A stretch of 19,539 bases of DNA from M0108 sp049654905 (GCA_049654905.1 JBASIS010000006.1:1-19539), one strand, 5' to 3'; shown: positions 7,917 to 15,482, numbered from the stretch's first letter. Notes: a model not told the origin generated them from the letters alone. Translations and numbers: made by a program.

Positions 7917-9200
7917 TTAACCCTCCACTCCGGCGGCGCCATTGACGACCTGGATGGCGCGCAGCGCCGCGCCGGTGGCATGCTGAACGGCGCGGTTCAC
8001 GTCGAGCGCATCCGAGGCGCAACCCGCGGCAAAAACGCCGCCGTTGCCTGGATCGGCCTCGATGAAGCCCTCGCGGTTGAGGACGATTTCGACCGGGAAG
8101 CTGTCCTTGTCCACGGAGGGCTCCATGCCCACGGCCAGGACTACCAGGTCATGGGTGTCGGCAAAGCGCTTGTAGCCTTCCGTATCGACGCCATGGACGA
8201 CCGGGTTGCCATCCTTGTCCGCCACGACGGAGGCCGGCTTGGATTTGATGAACTTGACCTGCTCGATACCCCGCACCTTGGCGTAGAAGTCCTCGAAGCG
8301 GTCGATGGCGCGCATGTCGATGTAATAGACACTCACGTCGGCCTCGGCGCCCCAGGCATCCGCGACATAGGTGCATTGCTTAAGGCTGGCCATGCAGCAG
8401 ATGCGCGAGCAGTGCAGCAGATGATTGCGGTCACGGGAGCCAGCGCACTGAATGAAGGCGATCTTTTTCGCCTCCTTGCCATCGGAGGGGCGCACCAGTT
8501 TGCCACCGGTCGGGCCCTGGGGATCGGCCAGGCGCTCGAACTCGACGGAGGTGATGACGTTGGGGAAGCGGTCATAGCCGTAGGGCTGAATCTTGGCGGC
8601 ATCGTAGGGCTGCCAGCCGGTGGCCCAGATGACGGCCCCACAGGGGAAGTCGAGGGTCTCCTCCCGCATCTCCAAATCGACGGCATCGTACTTGCAAGCC
8701 GCCTTGGCCTTTTCCGCCTCATCGGTACCGATGAGGCGCGGGTCGATGACATACTGGGTCGGCATGGCCATGCGGTAGGGCAAATAGGCGCCCTTGCGCT
8801 TGCCGAGACCATAGTTGTACTCGTCGTCAAACTCCGCCGAGACCGCCTTTTCGCAGTCACCGCAGGCGGTGCAGTTGCCGTTGACGTAGCGCGGGGACAG
8901 CTTGACGGTGGCGGTGTAGTTGCCTTTGTCGCCCTTGATGCCCGTAACCTCGGCCATGGTGAGGACGCGGAGGTTGGGATTCATCCTGGCGCGGCGCTGG
9001 TTGATCTCCAGACCGCAGGTGGGGAAGCAGAGCTTCGGGAAATATTTGTAGAGTTGGGAGACACGGCCGCCCAGATAAGGACGCTTTTCAACGAGTACGA
9101 CCTGCTTGCCGGTTTCGGCGGCCTCGAGAGCGGCGGTCATGCCGCTGATGCCACCACCGACCACCAGAATGGTCTCATTGGTTGCGACGACTTCCGTCAT
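7917..9200 (-). CDS. qmoA: QmoA: HdrA-like flavoprotein subunit of the APS-reductase partner complex
   Basis: This 427-residue FAD protein has the usual QmoA length. The Rossmann motif ILVVGGGISGMTAALEA begins at residue 11, followed by the HdrA/QmoA signatures PYLGGRVSQLYKYFPKLC (41-58), TCGLEIN and, further on, CAGSRDRNHLLHCSRICC. A cysteine cluster C110-x2-C113-x2-C116 lacks the usual fourth ferredoxin cysteine (Val120), so a complete [4Fe-4S] site is not evident there. QmoA works with QmoB to pass electrons between APS reductase (AprBA) and, in sulfate reducers, the quinone-reactive QmoC. The ATG at 9200 is chosen for its GGAGGA site 7-8 nt upstream; a start at 9239 would add 13 unlike residues. 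It is the first gene of the operon. No aprBA lies next to it. Confidence 0.93.
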   Translation of the reverse strand: MTEVVATNETILVVGGGISGMTAALEAAETGKQVVLVEKRPYLGGRVSQLYKYFPKLCFPTCGLEINQRRARMNPNLRVLTMAEVTGIKGDKGNYTATVKLSPRYVNGNCTACGDCEKAVSAEFDDEYNYGLGKRKGAYLPYRMAMPTQYVIDPRLIGTDEAEKAKAACKYDAVDLEMREETLDFPCGAVIWATGWQPYDAAKIQPYGYDRFPNVITSVEFERLADPQGPTGGKLVRPSDGKEAKKIAFIQCAGSRDRNHLLHCSRICCMASLKQCTYVADAWGAEADVSVYYIDMRAIDRFEDFYAKVRGIEQVKFIKSKPASVVADKDGNPVVHGVDTEGYKRFADTHDLVVLAVGMEPSVDKDSFPVEIVLNREGFIEADPGNGGVFAAGCASDALDVNRAVQHATGAALRAIQVVNGAAGVEG

Positions 9201-9291
9201 GGACTTTCCTCCGTCAAGCGGAATAGGTGTAGCGAACAACCGAGTGGTGAGCGGGCGTCGCGCCTCCGCGGTTGCCGTTTATTGCGGACCC

Positions 9292-9363
9292 CTTGAAAAA
9301 TTCCATCCCGGCAATATTTTCAAGTTCCAAGGCCAGCCAAAGGTCTGGACTTGATATGTTCAA
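9292..9363. promoter_or_regulatory. Palindromic CTTGA half-site cluster, candidate operator for qmoA
   Basis: CTTGAAAA (9292-9299) and TTTTCAAG (9317-9324) are a perfect 8-bp inverted repeat. A second inverted pair, CTTGA/TTCAA, lies at 9350-9354/9359-9363. The first is centred about 108 bp upstream of the qmoA ATG. The repeats are seen directly; regulator binding is a guess, since no regulator gene is nearby. Confidence 0.35.
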
Positions 9364-9505
9364 CCTGCCAAGCTCGGAAAAGGCCGTGAAACCTTAACCA
9401 AACCCTAGGCTTTAGGCAGCTCCGCTCGCCAGGTCAAACATCTTCAATGTGGCAGAATACTGTCTCGAGGACTTACCCGCTACTACTCTTCGGGGATATT
9501 CGTCG

Positions 9506-9536
9506 CCGGAGTGACAGCTCCTGCCCGGTACTCCGG
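9506..9536. repeat. Hairpin CCGGAGT/ACTCCGG between ydcH-like gene and qmoA
   Basis: Arms 9506-9512 and 9530-9536 are perfect 7-bp complements with a 17-nt loop. It stands 4 nt from the larger hairpin at 9541-9597. No T tract follows on either strand. Confidence 0.4.
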
Positions 9537-9540
9537 GGCA

Positions 9541-9597
9541 TACCTCAGGCAGGGATAAACCTGGCGAGTAGAAACAGCGATTTCCCTGCCTGAGGTA
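9541..9597. repeat. 15-bp perfect inverted repeat downstream of the ydcH-like gene
   Basis: TACCTCAGGCAGGGA (9541-9555) is perfectly reverse-complemented at 9583-9597, with a 27-nt spacer. It lies 61 nt past the stop of the DUF465 gene. It could form a strong RNA hairpin on either strand but lacks a T tract, so it is not a typical intrinsic terminator. It may be a small structured RNA, a 3' end stabiliser or a degenerate mobile repeat. Confidence 0.55.
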
Positions 9598-9658
9598 CCG
9601 ACCCCCTGCGCCTGACCCGCCTTCCCCAGGCCGGGGCGCGGGGATTCAGGCTAGAACC

Positions 9659-9898
9659 TCAGCCCTTGCGCAACCGGATATAAATCTCATCCTTGAGTTC
9701 CGCGCGGCGGAACTTCATGGCCTCGATCTCCGTGTCGGCAATGGGCAAGCCACGCTCCTCCAGCTCGCGGATCTCATCGTCCAGGCGGTCATGTCGCTGC
9801 ACCAAATCGGTGAAGCCGGTGTCGGTGGCGCACAAGGCCTCCAGCTTCTGGTGGTATTCCGGGAATTCGTGATCGATATCGTGGTGCTCGGATAGCAT
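9659..9898 (-). CDS. YdcH/DUF465 family small protein
   Basis: This 79-residue, highly charged protein contains the DUF465 pattern: an N-terminal HEFPEYHQKLEAL segment, then DLVQRHDRLDDEIRELE and KFRRAELKDEIY. It is predicted to be an alpha-helical hairpin or coiled coil with no membrane segment. The family is widespread in proteobacteria and its function is not established. The ATG at 9898 has a GAGAGAGG purine stretch just upstream. It lies 118 nt downstream of fusA2 on the same strand, with a hairpin in between that may separate the transcripts. Confidence 0.85.
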   Translation of the reverse strand: MLSEHHDIDHEFPEYHQKLEALCATDTGFTDLVQRHDRLDDEIRELEERGLPIADTEIEAMKFRRAELKDEIYIRLRKG

Positions 9899-9967
9899 AT
9901 CGCCTCTCTCTTCTATTTCAGGGCGGCGGACCCGGTCGGCCCGGCCCGCGCCATCGGGTGCCTAGCC

Positions 9968-9991
9968 AAACCCGCCGACCAGGCCGGCGGG
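9968..9991 (-). terminator. Possible weak terminator after fusA2
   Basis: CGGCGGG (9985-9991) and CCCGCCG (9971-9977) form a perfect 7-bp GC stem with a 7-nt loop, 25 nt after the fusA2 stop. On the minus strand it is followed by TTTGG only. The short T run suggests partial termination, leaving some read-through into the DUF465 gene. Confidence 0.45.
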
Positions 9992-10016
9992 CATCCCATG
10001 CAGCGGGGCCGAGGGA

Positions 10017-12098
10017 TCAGCCCTTCTTACGGTCCTGGACCTCCTTGATGACCGCCTCGGCCACCGTCTTGGGACAAGGCAGATAATGGGAGAATTCCAT
10101 GGAGAATTGACCGCGTCCGGAGGTCATGGTGCGCAGATCGCCAATGTAGCCGAACATCTCGCTCAGCGGGGCATCGGCCTTGACGCGCACCCCATTAGGA
10201 CCAGCCTCCTGCGCCCGGATCATGCCCCGCCGGCGATTAAGATCGCCAATGACATCGCCAACATGATCCTCCGGGGTAAAGACGTCCACCTTCATGATGG
10301 GCTCCATGAGCTGTGGACCCGCCTTGGGTACCGACTGACGGTAGCCGGCCTTGGCGGCAATTTCATAGGCAATGGCCGAGGAGTCCACGGCATGATAGCT
10401 ACCATCGATCAGGCTCACCTTGACATCCAGCAGCGGGAAGCCCGCCAGAACGCCCTCCTTCATGCTGTCCCGGAAACCCTTGTCCACGGCCGGCCAGAAC
10501 TCGCGGGGCACGGTACCGCCGGTGACCTGGGATTCGAACTGATAGCCCTTGCCCGGCTCGCCAGGCTCGACGGCATACTCGATGCGGGCGAACTGGCCCG
10601 AGCCGCCGGTCTGCTTCTTGTGGGTATAGGTGTCCTCAACCCGGCGGGTGATGGTCTCGCGGTAGGCCACCTGGGGCTTGCCGACCTCGACATCAATGCC
10701 ATGAGTACGCTTGAGGATATCGACCTTAATATCCAGATGCAGCTCACCCATGCCCTTGATGATGGTTTCGCCGCTCTCGATGTCGGTCTCGACCCGGAAG
10801 GAGGGATCCTCCTGGATCATCTTATTGAGGGCCACGCCCAGCTTCTCGGAACCGCCCTTGTCACGGGGGGCGATGGCGATGGAGATGACCGGATCGGGGA
10901 AGACCATGGGCTCCAGGGTGGCCGGATGCTTGGGGTCGCAGAGGGTGTGGCCGGTCTGGGTGCCCTTCATGCCGAGCAGGGCGACGATATCGCCAGCCTG
11001 GGCGGACTCCAGTTCCGCACGGGAATCGGCGTGCATCTCGACAATACGACCGATGCGCTCGGTCTTGCCGGTGAAGGTATTGAGCACCGAGTCGCCCTTC
11101 TTGATACGCCCCGAGTAGATGCGGGTGAAGGTCAGAGCGCCGAAGCGGTCATCCATGATCTTAAAGGCCAGGGCGCGCAGGGGCCGGTCGGGATCGACGA
11201 TGGCCTTGAGGCCCGTCTCGTTGCCCTCCAGGTCCACCTCCGGCTGCGGCTCGACATCCATGGGATTGGGCAGATAATCGACCACGGCGTCCAGTATCAA
11301 CTGCATGCCCTTGTTCTTGAAGGCAGAACCGCAGTAGGTGGGGAAGAAGTCGAGCTTGATGGTACCCTTGCGGACGCAGGCCTTGACCGTCTCGATATCC
11401 GGCTCCTCGCCTTCCAGATACTTCCCCAGGGCCTCGTCGTCATGTTCCAGGGCGGCCTCGATCAGCTTCTCGCGCCACTCCTCGACCTGGGCGACCATCT
11501 CCTCGGGAACATCCTGGATAGTGTAATTCTCCGGCATGCCGGACTCGTCCCAGACCCAGGCCTTGCGGGTGAGCAGATCGACAACGCCGATGAAACCGCC
11601 CTCGACCCCGATGGGCAGGACCATGACCAGCGGAGTAGCACCCAGGATATTCTGGACCTGATCGACAACGCGATAGAAATCGGCGCCGATACGGTCGAGT
11701 TTGTTGACGAAAATCAGGCGGGCGACGCGGGAGTCATTGGCATAGCGCCAGTTGGTCTCGGACTGGGGCTCGACGCCCCCAGAGCCGCAGAAGACGCCGA
11801 CGCCACCGTCGAGCACCTTGAGAGAGCGATACACCTCGATGGTGAAATCCACGTGGCCCGGGGTATCGATGACATTCAGCCGACAGCCCTTCCACTGACA
11901 GGAGGTGGCGGCGGACTGAATGGTGATGCCGCGCTCCGCCTCCTGCTCCATGAAGTCCATGGTGGACTCGCCGTCATGCACCTCACCCAGGCGATGGATC
12001 TTGCCCGTCAGCTTGAGAATCCGCTCGGTCGTCGTCGTCTTACCCGCATCCACGTGGGCAAAAATACCGATGTTTCGGTAATGTGAAAGGTCTGTCAT
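10017..12098 (-). CDS. fusA2: Elongation factor G, second paralogue (FusA2 type)
   Basis: This 693-residue, full-length translational GTPase has P-loop AHVDAGKT (14-21), switch I RGITI (56-60), DTPGH (78-82), NKLD (132-135), a GSA loop in CGSAFKNKG and an intact C-terminal domain ending in GRGQFSMEFSHY. EF-G drives ribosomal translocation and recycling. Several segments mark it as the second gammaproteobacterial EF-G and not the str-operon copy: EVYRSLKVLDGGVGVFCGSG, ETNWRYAN and NKLD in place of NKMD. The location agrees, as rpsL, rpsG and tuf are absent. The start at 12098 has AGGAAG upstream and begins MTDLSHYRNIGIF; the 38 extra upstream codons do not match the family. A sigma70 promoter lies at 12212-12241, giving a leader of about 107 nt. 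Confidence 0.9.
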   Translation of the reverse strand: MTDLSHYRNIGIFAHVDAGKTTTTERILKLTGKIHRLGEVHDGESTMDFMEQEAERGITIQSAATSCQWKGCRLNVIDTPGHVDFTIEVYRSLKVLDGGVGVFCGSGGVEPQSETNWRYANDSRVARLIFVNKLDRIGADFYRVVDQVQNILGATPLVMVLPIGVEGGFIGVVDLLTRKAWVWDESGMPENYTIQDVPEEMVAQVEEWREKLIEAALEHDDEALGKYLEGEEPDIETVKACVRKGTIKLDFFPTYCGSAFKNKGMQLILDAVVDYLPNPMDVEPQPEVDLEGNETGLKAIVDPDRPLRALAFKIMDDRFGALTFTRIYSGRIKKGDSVLNTFTGKTERIGRIVEMHADSRAELESAQAGDIVALLGMKGTQTGHTLCDPKHPATLEPMVFPDPVISIAIAPRDKGGSEKLGVALNKMIQEDPSFRVETDIESGETIIKGMGELHLDIKVDILKRTHGIDVEVGKPQVAYRETITRRVEDTYTHKKQTGGSGQFARIEYAVEPGEPGKGYQFESQVTGGTVPREFWPAVDKGFRDSMKEGVLAGFPLLDVKVSLIDGSYHAVDSSAIAYEIAAKAGYRQSVPKAGPQLMEPIMKVDVFTPEDHVGDVIGDLNRRRGMIRAQEAGPNGVRVKADAPLSEMFGYIGDLRTMTSGRGQFSMEFSHYLPCPKTVAEAVIKEVQDRKKG

Positions 12099-12211
12099 AG
12101 CTGCTTCCTGAGTTCTACCAAGCCGGACCTGGTGGGAGGGGACGAAACCGCGCCAAGGATCGGGGGAGGGCCGAGGCGGGACCACGCGGCCCCGTCTCCG
12201 TGAAACCCTCA

Positions 12212-12241
12212 ATTATAGGCAAGTATTGTCGCTGCTTACAA
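12212..12241 (-). promoter_or_regulatory. Sigma70-type promoter of fusA2
   Basis: On the minus strand, a perfect -10 box TATAAT (12217-12212) lies 18 nt from a -35 box TTGTAA (12241-12236; 4 of 6 matches). It faces fusA2, with a predicted start of transcription near 12205. It is the best sigma70 match I found in the window. Confidence 0.7.
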
Positions 12242-12335
12242 GAATTCCTGGCGAAAATCCCTCGGCAACTGCTTATAGGGGCACCGGAAGAGTTGCCGGC
12301 CGGCCGGGCTTGGCATCCAGCCACTCGGCGCGGAC

Positions 12336-13016
12336 TCAGGGGCCCCCGGTAGCTTGCGCCACCCCGCCGCCCGTCAGGGGAACAAAGGCCACGCCCAGCA
12401 CCGCGGTGAGGGAGAGGGCGCCATCCGGGCCCTTTTCCAGCAAGAGGAGGTCTTGGTGGGCATAGGGTCGACCCACCGGGATGACCAGGCGGGCGCCGGG
12501 GCGGAGCTGATCGACCAGGGCGGGCGGAATCGCCCGGGCGGCGGCGGTCACCAGGATGCCATCGAAGGGGGCCTGTTCGGGCCAGCCATGATGGCCATCG
12601 CCCTGACGGACACGGACATTGGCATAGCCCAGCCGCGCCAGCCGCGCGGCGGCGGCCGTCGCCAATTGCGGGATGATCTCCAGGGAATAGACCTGTCCCA
12701 CCAACCGCGACAGCACCGCCGCTTGATAACCGGAGCCGGTGCCGATCTCCAGCACCCGGTCATCCGGGCCACAGGCCAGCAGGTCCGTCATCAGGGCGAC
12801 GATGTAGGGTTGAGAGATGGTCTGACCCCAACCGATGGGCAGGGGGCCATTGGCGTAGGCCTGGTCCCGGTCGCCCTCGGGGACAAAGAGGTGGCGCGGC
12901 ACCTCGGCCATGACGGCCATGACGCGCGGGGCGAAGGCATCCCGGCCGATCAGGGTGCGGGTGTAATGGATCTCGGCATCGATATCACTCAGCATTTGAG
13001 CCATGTCGGTTCGCAT
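12336..13016 (-). CDS. pcm: Protein-L-isoaspartate O-methyltransferase
   Basis: This 226-residue SAM-dependent methyltransferase starts the repair of isoaspartyl residues in aged proteins. The motifs are in order: GQTISQPYIVALMT (64-77), motif I VLEIGTGSGYQ (88-98), the acidic SLEI strand end (111-114), GDGHHGWPEQAPFDGILVTAA (about 139-159) and L.PGARLVIPVG. Length is a little above the usual ~210 residues. The ATG at 13016 has GAGGGG upstream; M5 and M8 are possible later starts. In many gammaproteobacteria pcm sits with surE, nlpD and rpoS; here it stands between fusA2 and an unknown membrane protein, so that context is lost. Confidence 0.93.
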   Translation of the reverse strand: MRTDMAQMLSDIDAEIHYTRTLIGRDAFAPRVMAVMAEVPRHLFVPEGDRDQAYANGPLPIGWGQTISQPYIVALMTDLLACGPDDRVLEIGTGSGYQAAVLSRLVGQVYSLEIIPQLATAAAARLARLGYANVRVRQGDGHHGWPEQAPFDGILVTAAARAIPPALVDQLRPGARLVIPVGRPYAHQDLLLLEKGPDGALSLTAVLGVAFVPLTGGGVAQATGGP

Positions 13017-13185
13017 GGGTTGCCCCTCTCGCCAATGGTCGCCAACTCACGCGGGGCCCGGGAGGGGAGTCCCGCCAGGGCCGCGCGCCCCTCTTAACAA
13101 GAAGTCTAGGGCAGCCCGCGTTTGACACAAGGCAAGACTCTCGTCCGACTCCAGGGCCAGAGTGCCCCGGTGGCCCAAGTGCCGA

Positions 13186-13758
13186 TCAGCCCTGATCTTC
13201 CAGCCCAAACTCTGTATCCGCGCCCGGGCAGTCCGCCGGCGGGGGGAATTTCTTCATCAGGCTGTCGGGCACCTCGCCGCGCCCGGCCTGATAGAGGGCT
13301 CCCGACTCCAGCATGATAAGCACCATGAGGGCAATGAGCAGGGGTGCGATGGCGACTCGCTGCAGGGCCACGAACATCAACTCCTGCATACCATGGGTCT
13401 TCTGGGTGCTGGACAGCAGCCAGCCCACGCCAATCAAGCCAGCCCCCACGGCATAGGCGATGAGCAGGATCTGGTAACGCATCCTGGCCAACCGCCAGTG
13501 GGCAGCGGTGAACCAGTGCCCTTGGGCGGCCAGCCTCCCCGCCTTCGCGAAAGTAAAGGCCACGATGCCCAGGGAGATACCCAGGGGCACCAGAACACCG
13601 GCCAGCCGGTAGTCGGCCAGGGGCGACCCCTTCTGCAGAAAACTCCCCGCCAGGAGGGCGATCAGCATCAAGAGGTTGACCAGCAGCAGATTGAACATAG
13701 CCAGCTCGTGGGCTGACTTGGCCTGGCGGCGGCTGGCGCTAGCGACGGGGAAGAACAT
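13186..13758 (-). CDS. Unrecognised four-helix membrane protein
   Basis: I do not recognise this protein. With the ATG at 13758 it has 190 residues and four clear hydrophobic segments: NLLLVNLLMLIALLAGS, AGVLVPLGISLGIVAFTF, ILLIAYAVGAGLIGVGWLL and VAIAPLLIALMVLIMLES. Charged loops (AKAGRLAAQGHW..., RLARMRYQ) and a polar, Pro-rich tail (KKFPPPADCPGADTEFG) flank them. The start is uncertain because no good ribosome binding site is visible. The promoter at 13790-13818 would begin transcription near 13783, which fits 13758 (or 13698) and argues against the longer frame from 13875. It lies upstream of pcm in the same direction, 169 nt away, without evident functional link. Confidence 0.7.
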   Translation of the reverse strand: MFFPVASASRRQAKSAHELAMFNLLLVNLLMLIALLAGSFLQKGSPLADYRLAGVLVPLGISLGIVAFTFAKAGRLAAQGHWFTAAHWRLARMRYQILLIAYAVGAGLIGVGWLLSSTQKTHGMQELMFVALQRVAIAPLLIALMVLIMLESGALYQAGRGEVPDSLMKKFPPPADCPGADTEFGLEDQG

Positions 13759-13789
13759 GGCACGGGGTCCGGTTGTGGGGAATGGGGAA

Positions 13790-13818
13790 TTTGTAGCGAA
13801 AACCCCGCGCTTTGTCAT
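13790..13818 (-). promoter_or_regulatory. Sigma70-like promoter of the four-helix membrane protein
   Basis: On the minus strand, ATGACA (13818-13813; 5 of 6 matches to -35) is spaced 17 nt from TACAAA (13795-13790; 4 of 6 matches to -10). The predicted transcript starts about 25 nt before the ATG at 13758. Confidence 0.5.
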
Positions 13819-13939
13819 TGCGCATCGGCAAGGAAGTGAAACCACCGCAGCCAAAGCGAGGTCACAGGATGCCAAGGAGGCCGACTAAAACTATCGGAAT
13901 AGGTTCGCGCCCCAGCCCCCCAGGCTCAAACATCGGAAC

Positions 13940-13968
13940 TTGGCCCTCGGGGGGCGAATCGGTAGGAT
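13940..13968 (+). promoter_or_regulatory. Candidate sigma70 promoter of the yjgR-like gene
   Basis: TTGGCC (13940-13945) and TAGGAT (13963-13968) are spaced by 17 nt, each with 4 of 6 consensus matches. The predicted start is about 45 nt before the ATG at 14019. It is divergent from the promoter at 13790-13818. Confidence 0.4.
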
Positions 13969-14018
13969 GGCACGCATCAAGCCCATCTTGTCCTTCCCTA
14001 CTTCCGGAGACAGCGCCC

Positions 14019-15482
14019 ATGACAGACCCCATCCTCATCGGCAAAGGCCTGGGCCCGGCCTATCTCTTGCCCGCCATGGCCAACCGGCACGGCCTGGTCG
14101 CCGGGGCCACGGGGACCGGCAAGACCGTGACCCTGCAGCGGCTGGCGGAGTCCTTCAGCCGCATCGGGGTCCCCGTCTTCATGGCCGACGTCAAGGGTGA
14201 CCTGGCGGGCATCGGCCAGCCCGGCGGCGGTAACGCCAAGGTCGAGGCCCGGGTAGCGGAACTCGGGCTCGGGGCCGGGGACTTCTCGACCCAGGCCTGC
14301 CCAGTCACCCTCTGGGACATCCTCGGCGACCAGGGGCATCCGGTGCGCACCACCCTCTCGGAAATGGGTCCCCTGCTGCTGGCGCGTCTCCTGGGCCTCA
14401 ACGAGACCCAGGAAGGGGTGCTCAACATCGTTTTCCGGTTGGCGGACGACAACGGCTGGCTGCTGCTCGACGTCAAGGACCTGCGCGCCCTCCTGGCGTA
14501 TCTGGCGGACGACCCCAGCGCGGTCGGCGGCGACTACGGCCACGTCTCCAAGGCCAGCGTCGGCGCCATCCAGCGCAAGCTGCTGACCCTGGAGGAACAG
14601 GGGGCCGGCAAGCTGTTCGGCGAGCCGGCCCTGAACATCGCCGATCTGATGCAAACCGACGAGCGCGGCTGGGGCTACATCAATTTACTGGCGGCGGACA
14701 AGCTCATCCACACCCCGGCCCTCTACTCCACCTTCCTGCTGTGGCTGCTTTCCGAGCTGTTCGAGCAATTGCCCGAGGTGGGCGACGTCCCCAAGCCCCG
14801 CCTGGTCTTCTTTTTTGATGAGGCCCACCTGCTCTTCGACAGCGCCCCCAAGGTGCTGCTGGACAAGATCGAGCAGGTGGTGCGCCTCATCCGCTCCAAG
14901 GGGGTGGGCGTCTATTTCGTTACCCAAAGCCCGGCGGACGTGCCGGACGATGTCCTCGGCCAATTGGGCAACCGGGTCCAGCACGCCCTGCGCGCCTTCA
15001 CCCCCCGCGACCAGAAAGCGGTACGGGTAGCGGCCCAGACCTTCCGGCCCAACCCAGCCTTCGACACCGAGGCCCTCATTACCAACCTAGGGGTCGGCGA
15101 GGCCCTGGTCTCGACCCTGGACGAGACCGGCACCCCCACCATCGTCGAGCGCGTCAAGGTGGCCCCACCCGGCAGCCGCATCGGCCCCATCACCCCCGCC
15201 GAGCGCCGCGCCCTCATGGCCGATTCCCTGGTGAAGGGGGTCTATGACGAGCCCCTGGACCGGGAATCCGCCTACGAGATCCTACAGGGCCGGGCAGCGG
15301 ACGCCAGCCGGGAAGCGGAGGCCAGGCGGGATTCCACCCCGGCCCCCACCGCCCGCCGCGGCTCCAGCCGGCAAGGCCCCCTGGAGGCCTTCGCCACCAG
15401 CGCCCTGCGCTCCGTGGGCAGCCAGTTGGGCCGCCAACTGGTGCGCGGCCTGCTGGGCTCCCTGATGGGCGGCAGACGATGA
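14019..15482 (+). CDS. yjgR: YjgR/DUF853 family HerA-like ATPase
   Basis: This 487-residue P-loop ATPase has Walker A GATGTGKT (29-36) and Walker B LVFFFDEAHLLF with D267-E268. It also carries SKGVGVYFVTQSPADVPDDV and LGNRVQHALRAFTPRDQKA, the sensor and arginine region typical of the HerA/FtsK-like helicase superfamily. The Gly/Arg-rich C-terminus (LGRQLVRGLLGSLMGGRR) is characteristic of YjgR. The family's physiological role is not established; DNA translocation is suggested by homology only. The start at 14019 has CGGAGA upstream and begins MTDPILIGKG, the family start; the longer upstream frame is not supported. Its stop overlaps the next gene's start in an ATGA arrangement. Confidence 0.9.
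   Translation: MTDPILIGKGLGPAYLLPAMANRHGLVAGATGTGKTVTLQRLAESFSRIGVPVFMADVKGDLAGIGQPGGGNAKVEARVAELGLGAGDFSTQACPVTLWDILGDQGHPVRTTLSEMGPLLLARLLGLNETQEGVLNIVFRLADDNGWLLLDVKDLRALLAYLADDPSAVGGDYGHVSKASVGAIQRKLLTLEEQGAGKLFGEPALNIADLMQTDERGWGYINLLAADKLIHTPALYSTFLLWLLSELFEQLPEVGDVPKPRLVFFFDEAHLLFDSAPKVLLDKIEQVVRLIRSKGVGVYFVTQSPADVPDDVLGQLGNRVQHALRAFTPRDQKAVRVAAQTFRPNPAFDTEALITNLGVGEALVSTLDETGTPTIVERVKVAPPGSRIGPITPAERRALMADSLVKGVYDEPLDRESAYEILQGRAADASREAEARRDSTPAPTARRGSSRQGPLEAFATSALRSVGSQLGRQLVRGLLGSLMGGRR

Larger units (their letters stand above)
9201..9658. other. 458-nt intergenic region upstream of qmoA, no gene seen
   Basis: No convincing coding frame is present on either strand. It should hold the promoter of the qmo/hdr operon (minus strand), but I found no good sigma70 or sigma54 match. 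The region is less GC-rich than its surroundings around 9280-9450. It contains a CTTGA-based palindrome cluster (9292-9363) and two hairpins (9506-9536 and 9541-9597), listed separately. A small RNA in this space cannot be excluded. Confidence 0.6.

Noticed and set aside
5573..7945. Very long plus-strand open frame (790 codons) antisense to qmoB
   Set aside because: It mirrors qmoB codon by codon; high GC third positions remove stops on the opposite strand. The translation is Gly/Leu/Val/His-rich with no family motif. The same holds for the antisense frames at 7980-9296, 10086-12086, 2282-3367 and 17027-18517.
4034..9200. Reading the operon as the sHdr (hdrC1B1A-hyp-hdrC2B2) sulfur-oxidation system
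   Set aside because: There is one hdrB and one hdrC only, no lipoate-binding protein, and the two flavoproteins carry QmoA and QmoB signatures, including the MvhD-like C-terminus of QmoB.
10017..12098. Housekeeping fusA of the str operon
   Set aside because: rpsL, rpsG and tuf are absent and the sequence has the NKLD and ETNWRYAN features of the FusA2 paralogue.
13122..13127. Perfect TTGACA on the plus strand
   Set aside because: No -10 box lies 16-18 nt downstream and the next gene in that direction starts about 900 nt away.
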